Part shown: positions 8,572-17,185 of the stretch, in pieces
Layout of the letters: each line of letters starts with the position of its first letter
Position numbering within the stretch: position 1 is the first letter of the stretch
From: JBBKWH01 sp037968855
GTDB lineage: Bacteria; Pseudomonadota; Gammaproteobacteria; Pseudomonadales; Moraxellaceae
Length of the DNA stretch: 57,171 nt
Direction: 5' to 3'
NCBI GenBank assembly: GCA_037968855.1
Contig: JBBKWH010000092.1
Span: forward strand, 1 to 57,171
Program-made: the position numbers and the translations under genes
The notes under the pieces: generated by a model
Databases searched by the model: none
What the model saw: the letters and a program-made list of their open reading frames with translations, nothing else
Told to the model about the DNA's origin: nothing

Positions 8572-8846
8572 GGTTACAAAGGTTACAGGTCAAAAATACA
8601 TAGTTAAAGCGATGTTTTTGATCACAAAAATCTGTAACCCATTGGAGGTTACAACAGGTTATGCTATTAGGGATTTTTTTATAAAGTTGATATGAATCAT
8701 ATGATTATGTGGTTACAACGCATAACTTCAAAAACGGGTTACACGTAACCGATTCATCACCAATCTGTAACTCTCACTATTTCTATTTTTTAATCATAAA
8801 ATCATATAGATAGTTATTTTTCTATGTAGATGTAACCTTTGTAACC
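8572..8846. repeat. Cluster of GGTTACA / TGTAACC sites with inverted doublets
   Basis: GGTTACA starts at 8572, 8581, 8647, 8711 and 8737. Its complement TGTAACC starts at 8633, 8831 and 8840, with one-base variants at 8744 and 8766. The outermost sites are tandem doublets nine bases apart and form an exact 16-base inverted repeat: GGTTACAAAGGTTACA at 8572-8587 and its complement at 8831-8846. GGTTAC-AC-GTAACC at 8737-8750 is a compact palindrome. The region is AT-rich and has no convincing gene. A small frame at 8498-8695 runs through the repeats and looks spurious. Likely roles are binding sites for integrase arms, terminase or a replication protein, but none is shown. Confidence 0.8.
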
Positions 8847-9037
8847 CTTCTATTTTGTTCCTCAATTTTTAGCGGCTTTGCTCCGAGAAGGTTTCATTTT
8901 GGCCAGAGTATGCTATTGTGCGCTTATCAGATGTATTTGATCTATGTGTATGATTTTGTTGTATTAGTCTTAAATTTAACGCTTCGTTTTCGACAATATT
9001 TCTTGTCCGTCAAATAGTAAGAACCGATTGCTGGCGT

Positions 9038-9084
9038 CCTTGACATGGTGGGGGTCGCTAGTTCGAATCTAGTTGCGCCTACCA
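9038..9084 (+). other. Phage attachment site: 3' part of tRNA-Val(GAC)
   Basis: From CCTTGACATGGTGG the sequence follows the anticodon loop (TTGACAT, anticodon GAC) and 3' anticodon stem of tRNA-Val. The variable loop, a T-arm (CTAG-TTCGAAT-CTAG) and the acceptor end TGCGCCT plus ACCA follow. No D-arm or 5' acceptor strand (AGGCGCA) precedes it, so it is not a full tRNA. A 3' tRNA fragment abutting phage genes is the classic mark of integration at a tRNA gene. The intact or 5' part should lie at the other prophage end, left of this window. Confidence 0.8.
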
Positions 9085-9101
9085 CATTCTGTTGTACACC
9101 A

Positions 9102-9136
9102 AACCCGTTTAGAATCAACTTCTAAACGGGTTTTTT
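9102..9136 (+). terminator. Terminator downstream of tRNA end
   Basis: CCCGTTTAGA and TCTAAACGGG form a perfect 10-base stem around a 7-base loop, followed by six T. It lies 20 bases past the tRNA CCA end and probably served the original tRNA-Val gene, marking the start of host DNA. Confidence 0.85.
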
Positions 9137-9260
9137 GTGTTTTGGAAAATGAAAATAATTTGCTGGGATTTATCGCTTGTTTTTATCGGTATAAAAAAAT
9201 CATCCACATGGCCAGAAAATTGCTTTTCAAATCTTTTGCGATCCAATAGCAGGCATCATC

Positions 9261-9392
9261 ATGCAAAGCACTCAAGGTAAGCATCAGTTTGAGCACCAAT
9301 TTAAGCAAGACTTGCGTTGTGGCATTCAATACACGCTGATTTTTGGTGCGATTTGTTTGATGGGCTGGTTGGTCAGTATGGGTCATGGCTAA
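9261..9392 (+). CDS. Small single-pass membrane protein candidate
   Basis: A 43-codon frame from ATG 9261: a charged N-terminus (GKHQFEQHFKQDLRCG) followed by one hydrophobic helix TLIFGAICLMGWLVSM and a short tail. An AGG lies ten bases upstream, which is a weak ribosome-binding site. I do not recognise a family. An opposite-strand frame overlaps it but looks less protein-like. It stands between the prophage end and chrA, convergent with chrA. Confidence 0.4.
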   Translation: MQSTQGKHQFEHQFKQDLRCGIQYTLIFGAICLMGWLVSMGHG

Positions 9393-9428
9393 TGCAACAT
9401 TAGCCAACGGGTGCATGTTGTGACGGCA

Positions 9429-10790
9429 TCAAGCAAGCTGCACGGCCAAGCCAATCAATGCACACATGCCAATGACCTGCATCACGCTGCGTTTAAAGTA
9501 AAATAGTGAGATTACGGCGAATGCAGTGATCGCCAAGGCGACCCAGTCGATAGAGGCCGCAAAGCCTTGTGGCCACAACACATGATAGCCAAAGAAAATT
9601 GCCAAGTTTAGAATCACGCCAACCACCGCCGCAGTGATGGCGGTGAGTGGTGCGGTAAATGACAGTTGTCGATGGGTGGATTCCACCAAGGGGCCACCGG
9701 CCAAAATAAATAAAAATGATGGCAAAAAGGTAAACCACGTCACCAGTAGTGCTGCCATTGTGCCGGCCAAAAACAATTGATCTGGCCCAAAGATCGCATG
9801 GGTGTAAGCGCCAACAAAGGCCACAAATGTCACCACCATGATTAGTGGGCCGGGTGTGGTTTCACCTAGTGCCAAGCCGTCGATCATTTGCGGTGCAGTC
9901 AGCCAACCATACGCTGTGACTGCGCCTTGATAGACATATGGCAACACGGCATAAGCACCGCCAAAGGTCAGTAAAGCGGCTTTGCTAAAGAACCAGCTCA
10001 TTTGGGTGAGTGGATCTTGCCAACCATAAGCGAGAGTCAGCAAGCCCATAGGTACGAGCCATAGCAGTGCACCAACAGCGATAATCATGATCAGGCGCGA
10101 CCATCGAAACTGTGTGTGTGATGGTGCTGGGCTGTGGTCATCAATCCATGCTGATTGGCTGTGTGCTGGGTTTGCAGCATGGTCTGGAGTACTGGGCATC
10201 AACGCGGACCACTGCAATCGACCACCGATATAACCAATCAGTGCTGCACCGAGCACAATGAGCGGAAACGGTACATTTAGGGCAAAAATCGCCACAAAAG
10301 ATGCCGCTGCAATCAGCCAAAGGGCCGGTTGTTTGAGTACGCGAGCGCCGATGCGATGAGTGGCTTGCACAACAATGGCGGTAACGGCTGGTTTAATACC
10401 ATAGAAGATCCCTGCCAAAACCGGCAGATCACCAAAAGCAATATACAGCCATGACAGCAGGATCAGTAGCAGCAAGGATGGCAAGACAAACAACGCCCCA
10501 GCCGCAATGCCACCAGCCGTACGATGCATCAGCCAACCCATATACGTGGCGAGTTGTTGAGCCTCTGGACCGGGCAGTAGCATGCAGTAGTTGAGTGCAT
10601 GCAAAAAGCGTTGTTCGGAAATCCAGCGCCGTCGCTCGACCAACTCTTGATGCATGATGGCAATCTGTCCGGCAGGCCCACCAAAACTAATTAATCCAAG
10701 CTTGAACCAAAAGCGTAGCGCTTGGCCAAAGGTTGCGGGTTCAACCCCCTGCGCTAGGGTAGGTGTTGTGGTGGAGGCAGGCGATGACAT
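9429..10790 (-). CDS. chrA: Chromate transporter, long-chain ChrA type
   Basis: A 453-residue inner membrane protein of the CHR family, which exports chromate and confers resistance. It has the two-fold internal layout of long CHR proteins. The first half begins FWFKLGLISFGGPAGQIAIM and contains LNYCMLLPGPEAQQLATYMG. The second half contains the parallel FFSKAALLTFGGAYAVLPYV and LGETTPGPLIMVVTFVAFVG. The FGGP and PGP motifs in both halves are diagnostic. There are about ten to twelve hydrophobic segments with a polar linker near residues 195-225. It is a single gene, with no chrB regulator beside it. Confidence 0.93.
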   Translation of the reverse strand: MSSPASTTTPTLAQGVEPATFGQALRFWFKLGLISFGGPAGQIAIMHQELVERRRWISEQRFLHALNYCMLLPGPEAQQLATYMGWLMHRTAGGIAAGALFVLPSLLLLILLSWLYIAFGDLPVLAGIFYGIKPAVTAIVVQATHRIGARVLKQPALWLIAAASFVAIFALNVPFPLIVLGAALIGYIGGRLQWSALMPSTPDHAANPAHSQSAWIDDHSPAPSHTQFRWSRLIMIIAVGALLWLVPMGLLTLAYGWQDPLTQMSWFFSKAALLTFGGAYAVLPYVYQGAVTAYGWLTAPQMIDGLALGETTPGPLIMVVTFVAFVGAYTHAIFGPDQLFLAGTMAALLVTWFTFLPSFLFILAGGPLVESTHRQLSFTAPLTAITAAVVGVILNLAIFFGYHVLWPQGFAASIDWVALAITAFAVISLFYFKRSVMQVIGMCALIGLAVQLA

Positions 10791-10896
10791 GCGGTCAGTG
10801 CTCCAAAATCAGGTTTGATGAGCGGGCAGCGATTGGCCAAAACCTGAGTATGTGGCGCAAATATGACAGGATAGTGTTAAAAAACAAGTGATGAAA

Positions 10897-12126
10897 TCAA
10901 GCGTTGGGCTTTGGCTCTGTTGTTGTCGGATCGTTGACTGTTGAGATTTGATGATGGGGTGCTGCGACAGCAGATTGAGGCAAGGTGCTGGTGTTGAGGT
11001 GTTGTTGATGAATGACCCGATTGCGCCCTTGTGCTTTGGCTTGGTAGAGCAGATGGTCGACTTCTGATAAGGCGGTGCTCACATCGAATGGGCCATGAAA
11101 TGTCATCACGCCAAAACTGCCGCTAATCGGCCATGCGTGCTCAGGATCACGGTGGGCATAGATAGATTGTATGGCGATGCGACAGCGTTCGATGACCGCT
11201 ATTGCGTCATTGGTGCTGGTGTTGGGCATCACCACAATGAACTCCTCACCGCCAAAACGAGCCAACCAATCGGTATGGCGTGTGCTTTGACTGAGGGTGG
11301 TTGCGACTTGTTGCAGCACTTGATCACCGACCAAATGACCACATTGATCATTGATCTGTTTAAAGTGATCAATGTCGAGTAAGGCGATACTGACGGTTTC
11401 GGGGAGTTTGGATTGTCGGGTGAGGCGGTCACTCAGATGATGCCGATTATACAGACCAGTGAGCGCATCCGTTTGGCTCAGACGCCAGACATCTGCCGCG
11501 TTTTGTTTCCACTGGGCAATAATTCGGTCGAGGAGTAAAAAAATCCCAATCGTTAACGGTGCACCAAATAGCATGATATTGCTGAGCCACACCAAGGCAT
11601 CATGAGGCATGGGCATGATGTTGTGTTTAAACACAGGTGCATAAACCCATTGACCACTCAACGTGAACGCAATGCTCAGGCCCAGCATGACTAAGGCACA
11701 GCCCAAGGCCGGATAAGTTACCCATCGGCCAAACAGCAGCATGCCAAACATACTGATTCCGATTAACAAAATCCCTGTGACAGGCGTTAATGTGCCGATT
11801 AAGTGAGCGTGATAGCTCATGACAATGGCGACGAACCACGCGGCAATATAAGGCATCGCTCGAATCACAATGGGCCGATGTGACCACAGGTAACACAGAC
11901 ACGTCATCGCCGCAGATAAACCCACTAATGCATAAGAAATCTGTAAGTTGGCACGAATGACATCTAAGTTGAGCCATTGATCCATGGCGGGATGGGCCAC
12001 CACGTAGAGTTTCCAGCTCATAAAAAAAAGCTCGACACAGGTCTGCAATAGCATGGTGACTGTACATTTGCGCGCAATTGACCAGTCGAGCATAAATCGA
12101 CCGGTCAATGGGAGTTGGGCAGTCAT
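10897..12126 (-). CDS. Membrane-anchored diguanylate cyclase
   Basis: A 409-residue protein with about six membrane helices in the first 215 residues and a GGDEF domain in the rest. The domain begins DALTGLYNRHHL, has the metal-binding IALLDIDHFKQIND, and an intact active site FGGEEF. Five residues before GGEEF lies RHTD, the RxxD inhibitory site, so the enzyme should make cyclic di-GMP and be product-inhibited. The signal sensed by the membrane part is unknown. The last 40 residues are Thr/Pro-rich and probably disordered. Confidence 0.9.
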   Translation of the reverse strand: MTAQLPLTGRFMLDWSIARKCTVTMLLQTCVELFFMSWKLYVVAHPAMDQWLNLDVIRANLQISYALVGLSAAMTCLCYLWSHRPIVIRAMPYIAAWFVAIVMSYHAHLIGTLTPVTGILLIGISMFGMLLFGRWVTYPALGCALVMLGLSIAFTLSGQWVYAPVFKHNIMPMPHDALVWLSNIMLFGAPLTIGIFLLLDRIIAQWKQNAADVWRLSQTDALTGLYNRHHLSDRLTRQSKLPETVSIALLDIDHFKQINDQCGHLVGDQVLQQVATTLSQSTRHTDWLARFGGEEFIVVMPNTSTNDAIAVIERCRIAIQSIYAHRDPEHAWPISGSFGVMTFHGPFDVSTALSEVDHLLYQAKAQGRNRVIHQQHLNTSTLPQSAVAAPHHQISTVNDPTTTEPKPNA

Positions 12127-12559
12127 GCAGGCATCCTAGGTCGTGGGTCGTGAGCTAAAGGTTGGGCGTAGATTCTAGCAATATGACACAAAAGAGTGAC
12201 TTGAGTCACATTTTGCTTTATGGACGGCACGGAATAGCAGATCAAATTAATTGGGTGCGATACAGTTTAAAAATGAATTAAAATTCAGTGTCCTGCCATA
12301 TCTCTTGATGTGCTGAATCGATGCGCTTTTGGTCATGTAACCGTCATATGGTGTGGAAAAAAAAGCGCATATTGAAGATGCGCGTCTAGTGCTGATTTAT
12401 CCCGTGCTATCGGGTCTTCTGATCGAAGCGACCGCAAGGGCAGGCTCAATCTGATCAAGCCGAACCTCGTAGGATATATCTGCAAGACAGCTGATTTTTT
12501 GCTATGATTTGCCGCTTAATTTTTGTTCACTGATTTTTTGCCAATTGCTGAGGTGCGCC
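12127..12559. other. Intergenic region before mnmG
   Basis: About 430 bases between the divergent cyclase and mnmG genes. It contains a small hairpin GCGCAT-N7-ATGCGC near 12365-12384 and a CCCG/CGGG hairpin near 12400. I looked for DnaA boxes and parS because mnmG and parAB often lie near the origin, but saw no convincing copy. It presumably holds the promoters of both neighbours. Confidence 0.4.
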
Positions 12560-14446
12560 ATGCAATACCCCAAGTCTTATGATGTGATTGTGATTGGTGG
12601 TGGTCATGCCGGAACAGAGGCGGCCTTGGCCTCGGCACGGATGGGACGGGCAACTTTGTTGCTGACCCACAATATCGAAACATTAGGTCAGATGAGCTGT
12701 AACCCTGCGATTGGTGGGATTGGCAAGTCTCATCTAGTACGTGAAATTGACGCGCTTGGTGGGGCGATGGCCTTGGCAACTGATCATGCTGGGATTCAGT
12801 TTCGGGTATTAAATGGGCGTAAAGGTGCGGCGGTACGGGCCACGCGTGCGCAGGCAGATCGTGTGCTGTATAAGGCGGCGATTCGCGGCATCTTAGAAAA
12901 CCAAGCCAATTTGGATATTTTTCAGCAAGCGGCTGATGATTTGATTGTGGAAGGTGATCGGGCCTGTGGCGTGGTGACGCAAAGCGGTATTCGCTTTTCG
13001 GCTAAGGCGGTGGTGTTGACCACGGGTACGTTCTTGGGTGGTATTATTCATATTGGTATGCAGCAGTCGCGTGGTGGTCGTGCCGGTGATCCGCCTTCGA
13101 TTGCGCTGGCGGATCGTTTGCGTGAACTTGATTTGCCAGTCGGTCGGTTAAAAACCGGTACACCGCCCCGTATTGATGCGCGTTCGGTGAATTTTTCGGT
13201 GATGACGCCGCAAGGTAGCGATCAGCCGTTGCCAGTGATGTCGTTTATGGGCGATGTGTCGATGCATCCGCAGCAAGTCAATTGCTGGATTACCCATACC
13301 AATAGCAACACCCACGAGATTATTCGCGGTGGATTGGATCGTTCGCCGATGTATACCGGTGTGATTGAGGGCGTTGGCCCACGCTATTGCCCGTCGATTG
13401 AAGACAAGATTCATCGCTTTGCCGATAAAGACAGCCATCAGGTGTTTTTGGAGCCTGAAGGCTTAAATACCCATGAGTTATATCCCAATGGCATTTCGAC
13501 CAGCTTGCCTTTTGATGTGCAGTTGGGCTTAGTACGCTCGATTCGTGGCATGGAAAACGCCCATATCACACGGCCCGGTTATGCGATTGAGTACGATTAT
13601 TTTAATCCGCAAAACCTCAAACCAACCCTTGAGACCAAGTCGATTAGCCACTTGTATTTTGCGGGTCAGATTAACGGCACAACAGGCTATGAAGAAGCGG
13701 GCGCACAAGGGTTGCTGGCCGGTCTAAATGCGGCGCGTCAAGCATGGGAGCAAGACGGCTGGACACCAACGCGTGATCAAGCCTATACCGGCGTGATGGT
13801 GGATGACTTGATCACCCACGGCACCAAAGAGCCGTACCGGATGTTTACCAGTCGTGCGGAATATCGCTTGATGCTGCGTGAAGACAATGCCGACCAACGC
13901 TTGACCGCCAAAGGCCGCGAGCTTGGTTTGGTGGATGATGTGCGTTGGGCGGCGTTTTGCGAAAAAATGGAGTCGATTGAACGGGAGTCGGCGCGTTTAA
14001 AAGGCTTGTGGGCCATGCCGCATAATGCCTTGGGCCAGCAGTTTGTTGCCATGACTGGTGAAGCGTTAAGCAAAGAGCAAAACGCTTTTGATTTGCTGAA
14101 ACGCCCCAATGTGACCTTTGCACAGATTGCCGAATTAACCGAATCGACAGTTGCACCAATGGTCGGTGAACAGATCGAAATCGCGGTCAAATACGCCGGT
14201 TATATTGATCGTCAACAAGACGAGATTAGCCAGCTTAAACGCTTGGAAGAAACCGTCTTGCCGGTTGATTTTGACTACGATGATATTTCGGGGCTATCCA
14301 AAGAAATCACTTTAAAGCTCAAAGCTGTTCGCCCTGCGACCTTGGCGCAAGCGGGACGTATTTCGGGTGTAACCCCTGCGGCCGTGCAATTGCTGCTGGT
14401 GACACTCAAAAAACGCGGCATGCGGACACATGCGGCAGCAGTTTAA
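12560..14446 (+). CDS. mnmG: tRNA uridine-5-carboxymethylaminomethyl modification enzyme MnmG
   Basis: A 628-residue FAD protein that, with MnmE, installs the cmnm5 group on wobble uridine 34 of several tRNAs. The FAD site IVIGGGHAGTEAALASARMG is at the N-terminus. Family blocks include MSCNPAIGGIGKSHLVREID, GRLKTGTPPRID and the C-terminal KPSNPATLAQAGRISGV-like stretch VRPATLAQAGRISGVTPAA. Length equals E. coli MnmG. ATG 12560 has GAGGT eight bases upstream. An upstream TTG at 12509 in the same frame lacks family similarity. Confidence 0.97.
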   Translation: MQYPKSYDVIVIGGGHAGTEAALASARMGRATLLLTHNIETLGQMSCNPAIGGIGKSHLVREIDALGGAMALATDHAGIQFRVLNGRKGAAVRATRAQADRVLYKAAIRGILENQANLDIFQQAADDLIVEGDRACGVVTQSGIRFSAKAVVLTTGTFLGGIIHIGMQQSRGGRAGDPPSIALADRLRELDLPVGRLKTGTPPRIDARSVNFSVMTPQGSDQPLPVMSFMGDVSMHPQQVNCWITHTNSNTHEIIRGGLDRSPMYTGVIEGVGPRYCPSIEDKIHRFADKDSHQVFLEPEGLNTHELYPNGISTSLPFDVQLGLVRSIRGMENAHITRPGYAIEYDYFNPQNLKPTLETKSISHLYFAGQINGTTGYEEAGAQGLLAGLNAARQAWEQDGWTPTRDQAYTGVMVDDLITHGTKEPYRMFTSRAEYRLMLREDNADQRLTAKGRELGLVDDVRWAAFCEKMESIERESARLKGLWAMPHNALGQQFVAMTGEALSKEQNAFDLLKRPNVTFAQIAELTESTVAPMVGEQIEIAVKYAGYIDRQQDEISQLKRLEETVLPVDFDYDDISGLSKEITLKLKAVRPATLAQAGRISGVTPAAVQLLLVTLKKRGMRTHAAAV

Positions 14447-14467
14447 AACGTGCTGATGTGAACGCAT

Positions 14468-14496
14468 AAAAAAGCCCTGATCAATCAGGGCTTTTT
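14468..14496. terminator. Bidirectional terminator between mnmG and the monooxygenase
   Basis: AAAAAGCCCTGA-TCAA-TCAGGGCTTTTT forms a near-perfect stem with A and T runs on both sides. It sits between two convergent genes and can serve both. Confidence 0.9.
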
Positions 14497-14508
14497 ATCG
14501 ACTCAAGC

Positions 14509-15966
14509 TTATTTTTTAAACGTCACAATACCATCTTCGATTTTGCTGTTACGCAGCATGCGCATATCGACCAGATAGTTATGCAGCACTTGCCATGGGG
14601 CTTTTTTGCCTTGTTTTGGCAGGACTGTGGCGGCACGTTGGATGTAGCCTGAGCGCATGTTGCTGCCCAAGATCGTGCCATTATCGACACAGTTGTCATT
14701 GTCGATTGGCATCACCGTGCGATAGCCTTTTTTGTCCATCCAGTTGAGCACGCGGCAGATGTATTCGTTGGCGATGTCGGCTTTGAGCGTCCATGACGAG
14801 TTGGTATAGCCAAAAATCATCGCGGCATTGGGAATATTTTCGAGTAATACACCTTTATAAGTCATGCGGTCACTGACGTTGACAGGTTTGTCGTCTAGGC
14901 TCAGGGTTGCACCGCCCATCATCTGAATGTTTAAGCCAGTCGCTGAGACGATGATATCGGCATCCAAATGTTCACCCGATTTGAGCAAAATGCCGGTTTC
15001 GGTAAAGCGGTCAATATGGTCGGTCACGACAGAAGCTTTGCCTTGGCGTAATACTTTAAACAAGTCACCGTTAGGTACAGCGCACAGACGTTCATCCCAT
15101 GGGTTATACGATGGGGTGAAGTGTTTCATATCGACTTTGTCGCCGACTTGTTTTTTGACCGCAGCTAACAACAGACGACGCATGATCTTGGGTTGTTTAC
15201 GAGAGGCTTCGTAGACAAAGCGTTGTAGACCAATGTTGCGGGTACGGGTTGCGCGGTAGGCCAGTTTGGTTGGCAACACTTTCATCAGGTTGGTGTGGAG
15301 TTTGTCGATGGCAGGTACGCTGGCCACATAGCTGGGTGAGCGTTGCAGCATGGTGACGTGTGCCGCAGTGCCTGCCATAGAGGGTACGAGGGTGACGGCG
15401 GTTGCGCCACTACCAATCACCACTACTTTTTTGCCGCTATAGTCTAGATCTTCTGGCCAATGTTGTGGATGGATGATCTGACCGGCAAATTTTTCTTCGT
15501 CGTTAAAGTGTGGGCGGAAGCCTTGGTCGTAGTTGTAATAACCCGTACAGCTAATGACAAAATTGGCGGTCCATGTTTCTTCGCTGTTGTCAGCATCGTT
15601 GACCACGTTGAGTGACCATTGATTGTCGACAGATGACCAATTGGCATTTAACACGCGACGACCAAACGAAATATGCGGGATCACGCCAAATTCTTGGGCA
15701 GTGTCATTGACGTATTGACGAATCGAGGCACCATCGGCCAGCACTTTCGGCTCGGTCCATGGGCGGAAGTTAAAGCCAAAGGTGGACATATCGGAGTCTG
15801 AACGAATGCCTGGATAGCGGAACAAATCCCATGTACCACCAATCGCGTGGCGACGCTCCAAAACGCGAAAGGTCTTGTTTGGGCAGAATTTCTTGAGATG
15901 GTAGGCCGCACTAATGCCGGAAATACCTGCACCAATGATCAAGACGTCTACATGTTGTTGGGTCAT
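14509..15966 (-). CDS. Flavin-containing (Baeyer-Villiger type) monooxygenase
   Basis: A 485-residue flavoprotein likely using FAD and NADPH to insert oxygen into ketones or oxidise sulfur compounds. The FAD site is VDVLIIGAGISGISAAYHLK and the NADPH site is VVVIGSGATAVTL. Between them lies FAGQIIHPQHWPED, which fits the Baeyer-Villiger fingerprint FxGxxxHxxxW. The overall type resembles EthA-like enzymes. The start at ATG 15966 has GAGG upstream. A TTG four codons earlier is less likely. The gene lies between mnmG and rsmG, on the opposite strand, and breaks a pair that is adjacent in many bacteria. The substrate is unknown. Confidence 0.88.
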   Translation of the reverse strand: MTQQHVDVLIIGAGISGISAAYHLKKFCPNKTFRVLERRHAIGGTWDLFRYPGIRSDSDMSTFGFNFRPWTEPKVLADGASIRQYVNDTAQEFGVIPHISFGRRVLNANWSSVDNQWSLNVVNDADNSEETWTANFVISCTGYYNYDQGFRPHFNDEEKFAGQIIHPQHWPEDLDYSGKKVVVIGSGATAVTLVPSMAGTAAHVTMLQRSPSYVASVPAIDKLHTNLMKVLPTKLAYRATRTRNIGLQRFVYEASRKQPKIMRRLLLAAVKKQVGDKVDMKHFTPSYNPWDERLCAVPNGDLFKVLRQGKASVVTDHIDRFTETGILLKSGEHLDADIIVSATGLNIQMMGGATLSLDDKPVNVSDRMTYKGVLLENIPNAAMIFGYTNSSWTLKADIANEYICRVLNWMDKKGYRTVMPIDNDNCVDNGTILGSNMRSGYIQRAATVLPKQGKKAPWQVLHNYLVDMRMLRNSKIEDGIVTFKK

Positions 15967-16393
15967 CGCAAGCCTCAAAAGAGTAGGGGTGGTTATGGCT
16001 CAAGAGTAGTGAGAATTACTGACAATAGTCAATGTCAATTTGAGCCACAAGCAAAGCAGTCAAGGTGTCAGCAGATAATTTAAGCAGCTCATGATCGGAT
16101 TTTTTTAACAAAGCGGTTGTTATCGCTCATTTTAATAATCTTTTTGATAGATAGTTGTTTGAGTGAAATAAAGTTCATTTCTGCGTTTTGGATCGCAATG
16201 CTGCTGGGTCTCTGTGCCAAAAAACACCCCAAGCCGCTGTGATCGAGCTGTCTGCACAACGATAGCCTCTGCATAAGATCTGGCCGTTGGCTTGACCATA
16301 GCCGCTATCGGCCAAGACTGCTATGATGCGGCCCTCTTTATGCGGGTATTTGGCGTTGGGCTAAATGTCAGACATTGGGTTGGATGAATCAAC
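15967..16393. other. Intergenic region between monooxygenase and rsmG
   Basis: About 430 bases holding the divergent promoters of the monooxygenase and the rsmG-parAB run. A 61-codon minus-strand frame (16089-16274) has no family features. I see no RNA gene or repeat here. Confidence 0.4.
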
Positions 16394-17026
16394 ATGCATG
16401 CGTTATTTGCCGAGCTAAAATCGGGTGTGGTGCAGATGAATTTGGCGCTCTCAGATGAGACGCTACTTCGTTTGTTGGCGTATCAAGATCAGTTGGCGCT
16501 GTGGAATAAAGCCTACAACTTGACCTCGATTCGTAAGCCTCAAGACATGTTGGTGCGACATTTGCTGGATAGTTTAAGTATCTTGCCGCATTTGCCAGCC
16601 GGTCGTTTGCTGGATGTCGGCACAGGCGGTGGCCTACCGGGTATGGTGATTGCGCTGTGCCAGCCAGAGCGTGAGTGTGTGTTGCTGGATTCTAACGGCA
16701 AAAAAATCCGCTTTTTGCGCCAGATTGCAGCCGATATGAAAGTGACCAATGCCAAGCCAATTCAGGTGCGCATTGAAGATGAGCAGGCCCGTCGTGATTT
16801 GGGCCAGTTTGATGTGGTGACCAGTCGGGCCTTTGCGTCGCTGACCGATTTTGTGCGCGATTGTGCGAGCTATCGCAGCGAGCATGGCGTGTTGGCCGCA
16901 ATGAAAGCGTTGCTGCCACAGGATGAAATGCAGCAGCTTGGCGATTGGCAGCAGCAAGTGATTGAGTTGTCTGTGCCGCGTTTGAATGAAGCGCGGCATT
17001 TGATTGTATTAACGCCAAACGCCTAA
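16394..17026 (+). CDS. rsmG: 16S rRNA (guanine-527-N7)-methyltransferase RsmG
   Basis: A 210-residue SAM-dependent methyltransferase that methylates G527 of 16S rRNA. The SAM site reads LLDVGTGGGLPGMVIALC, preceded by the family block WNKAYNLTSIR and MLVRHLLDSL. A later VVTSRAFASLTDFV block is also typical. Length matches the family. It is followed 160 bases later by parA, the usual rsmG-parA-parB order. Confidence 0.95.
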   Translation: MHALFAELKSGVVQMNLALSDETLLRLLAYQDQLALWNKAYNLTSIRKPQDMLVRHLLDSLSILPHLPAGRLLDVGTGGGLPGMVIALCQPERECVLLDSNGKKIRFLRQIAADMKVTNAKPIQVRIEDEQARRDLGQFDVVTSRAFASLTDFVRDCASYRSEHGVLAAMKALLPQDEMQQLGDWQQQVIELSVPRLNEARHLIVLTPNA

Positions 17027-17185
17027 AAACGTGTAATGCCGTTTGCGCATGCAATCAATGCCATTTTGCTAAACCGGATGGATGCTGCGAGTTGCTGGTT
17101 GTGGCTAAAATGGATGGACGGGTTAACCCTTCTGGGTTGATTTCTTTTTCGTAAATGGCCTTGAGCTGATGGACGATCAAACGAC

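Noticed and set aside
8498..8695. 65-codon forward frame in the prophage end region
   Set aside because: It runs through the GGTTACA repeat array, has odd composition and no ribosome-binding site. The repeats explain the sequence better than coding.
12127..12559. Replication origin near mnmG
   Set aside because: mnmG and parAB often lie near oriC, but I found no cluster of DnaA boxes or AT-rich unwinding element, so no origin is called.
16089..16274. 61-codon minus-strand frame upstream of the monooxygenase
   Set aside because: No recognisable motif, poor start context, and it lies in the expected promoter region.
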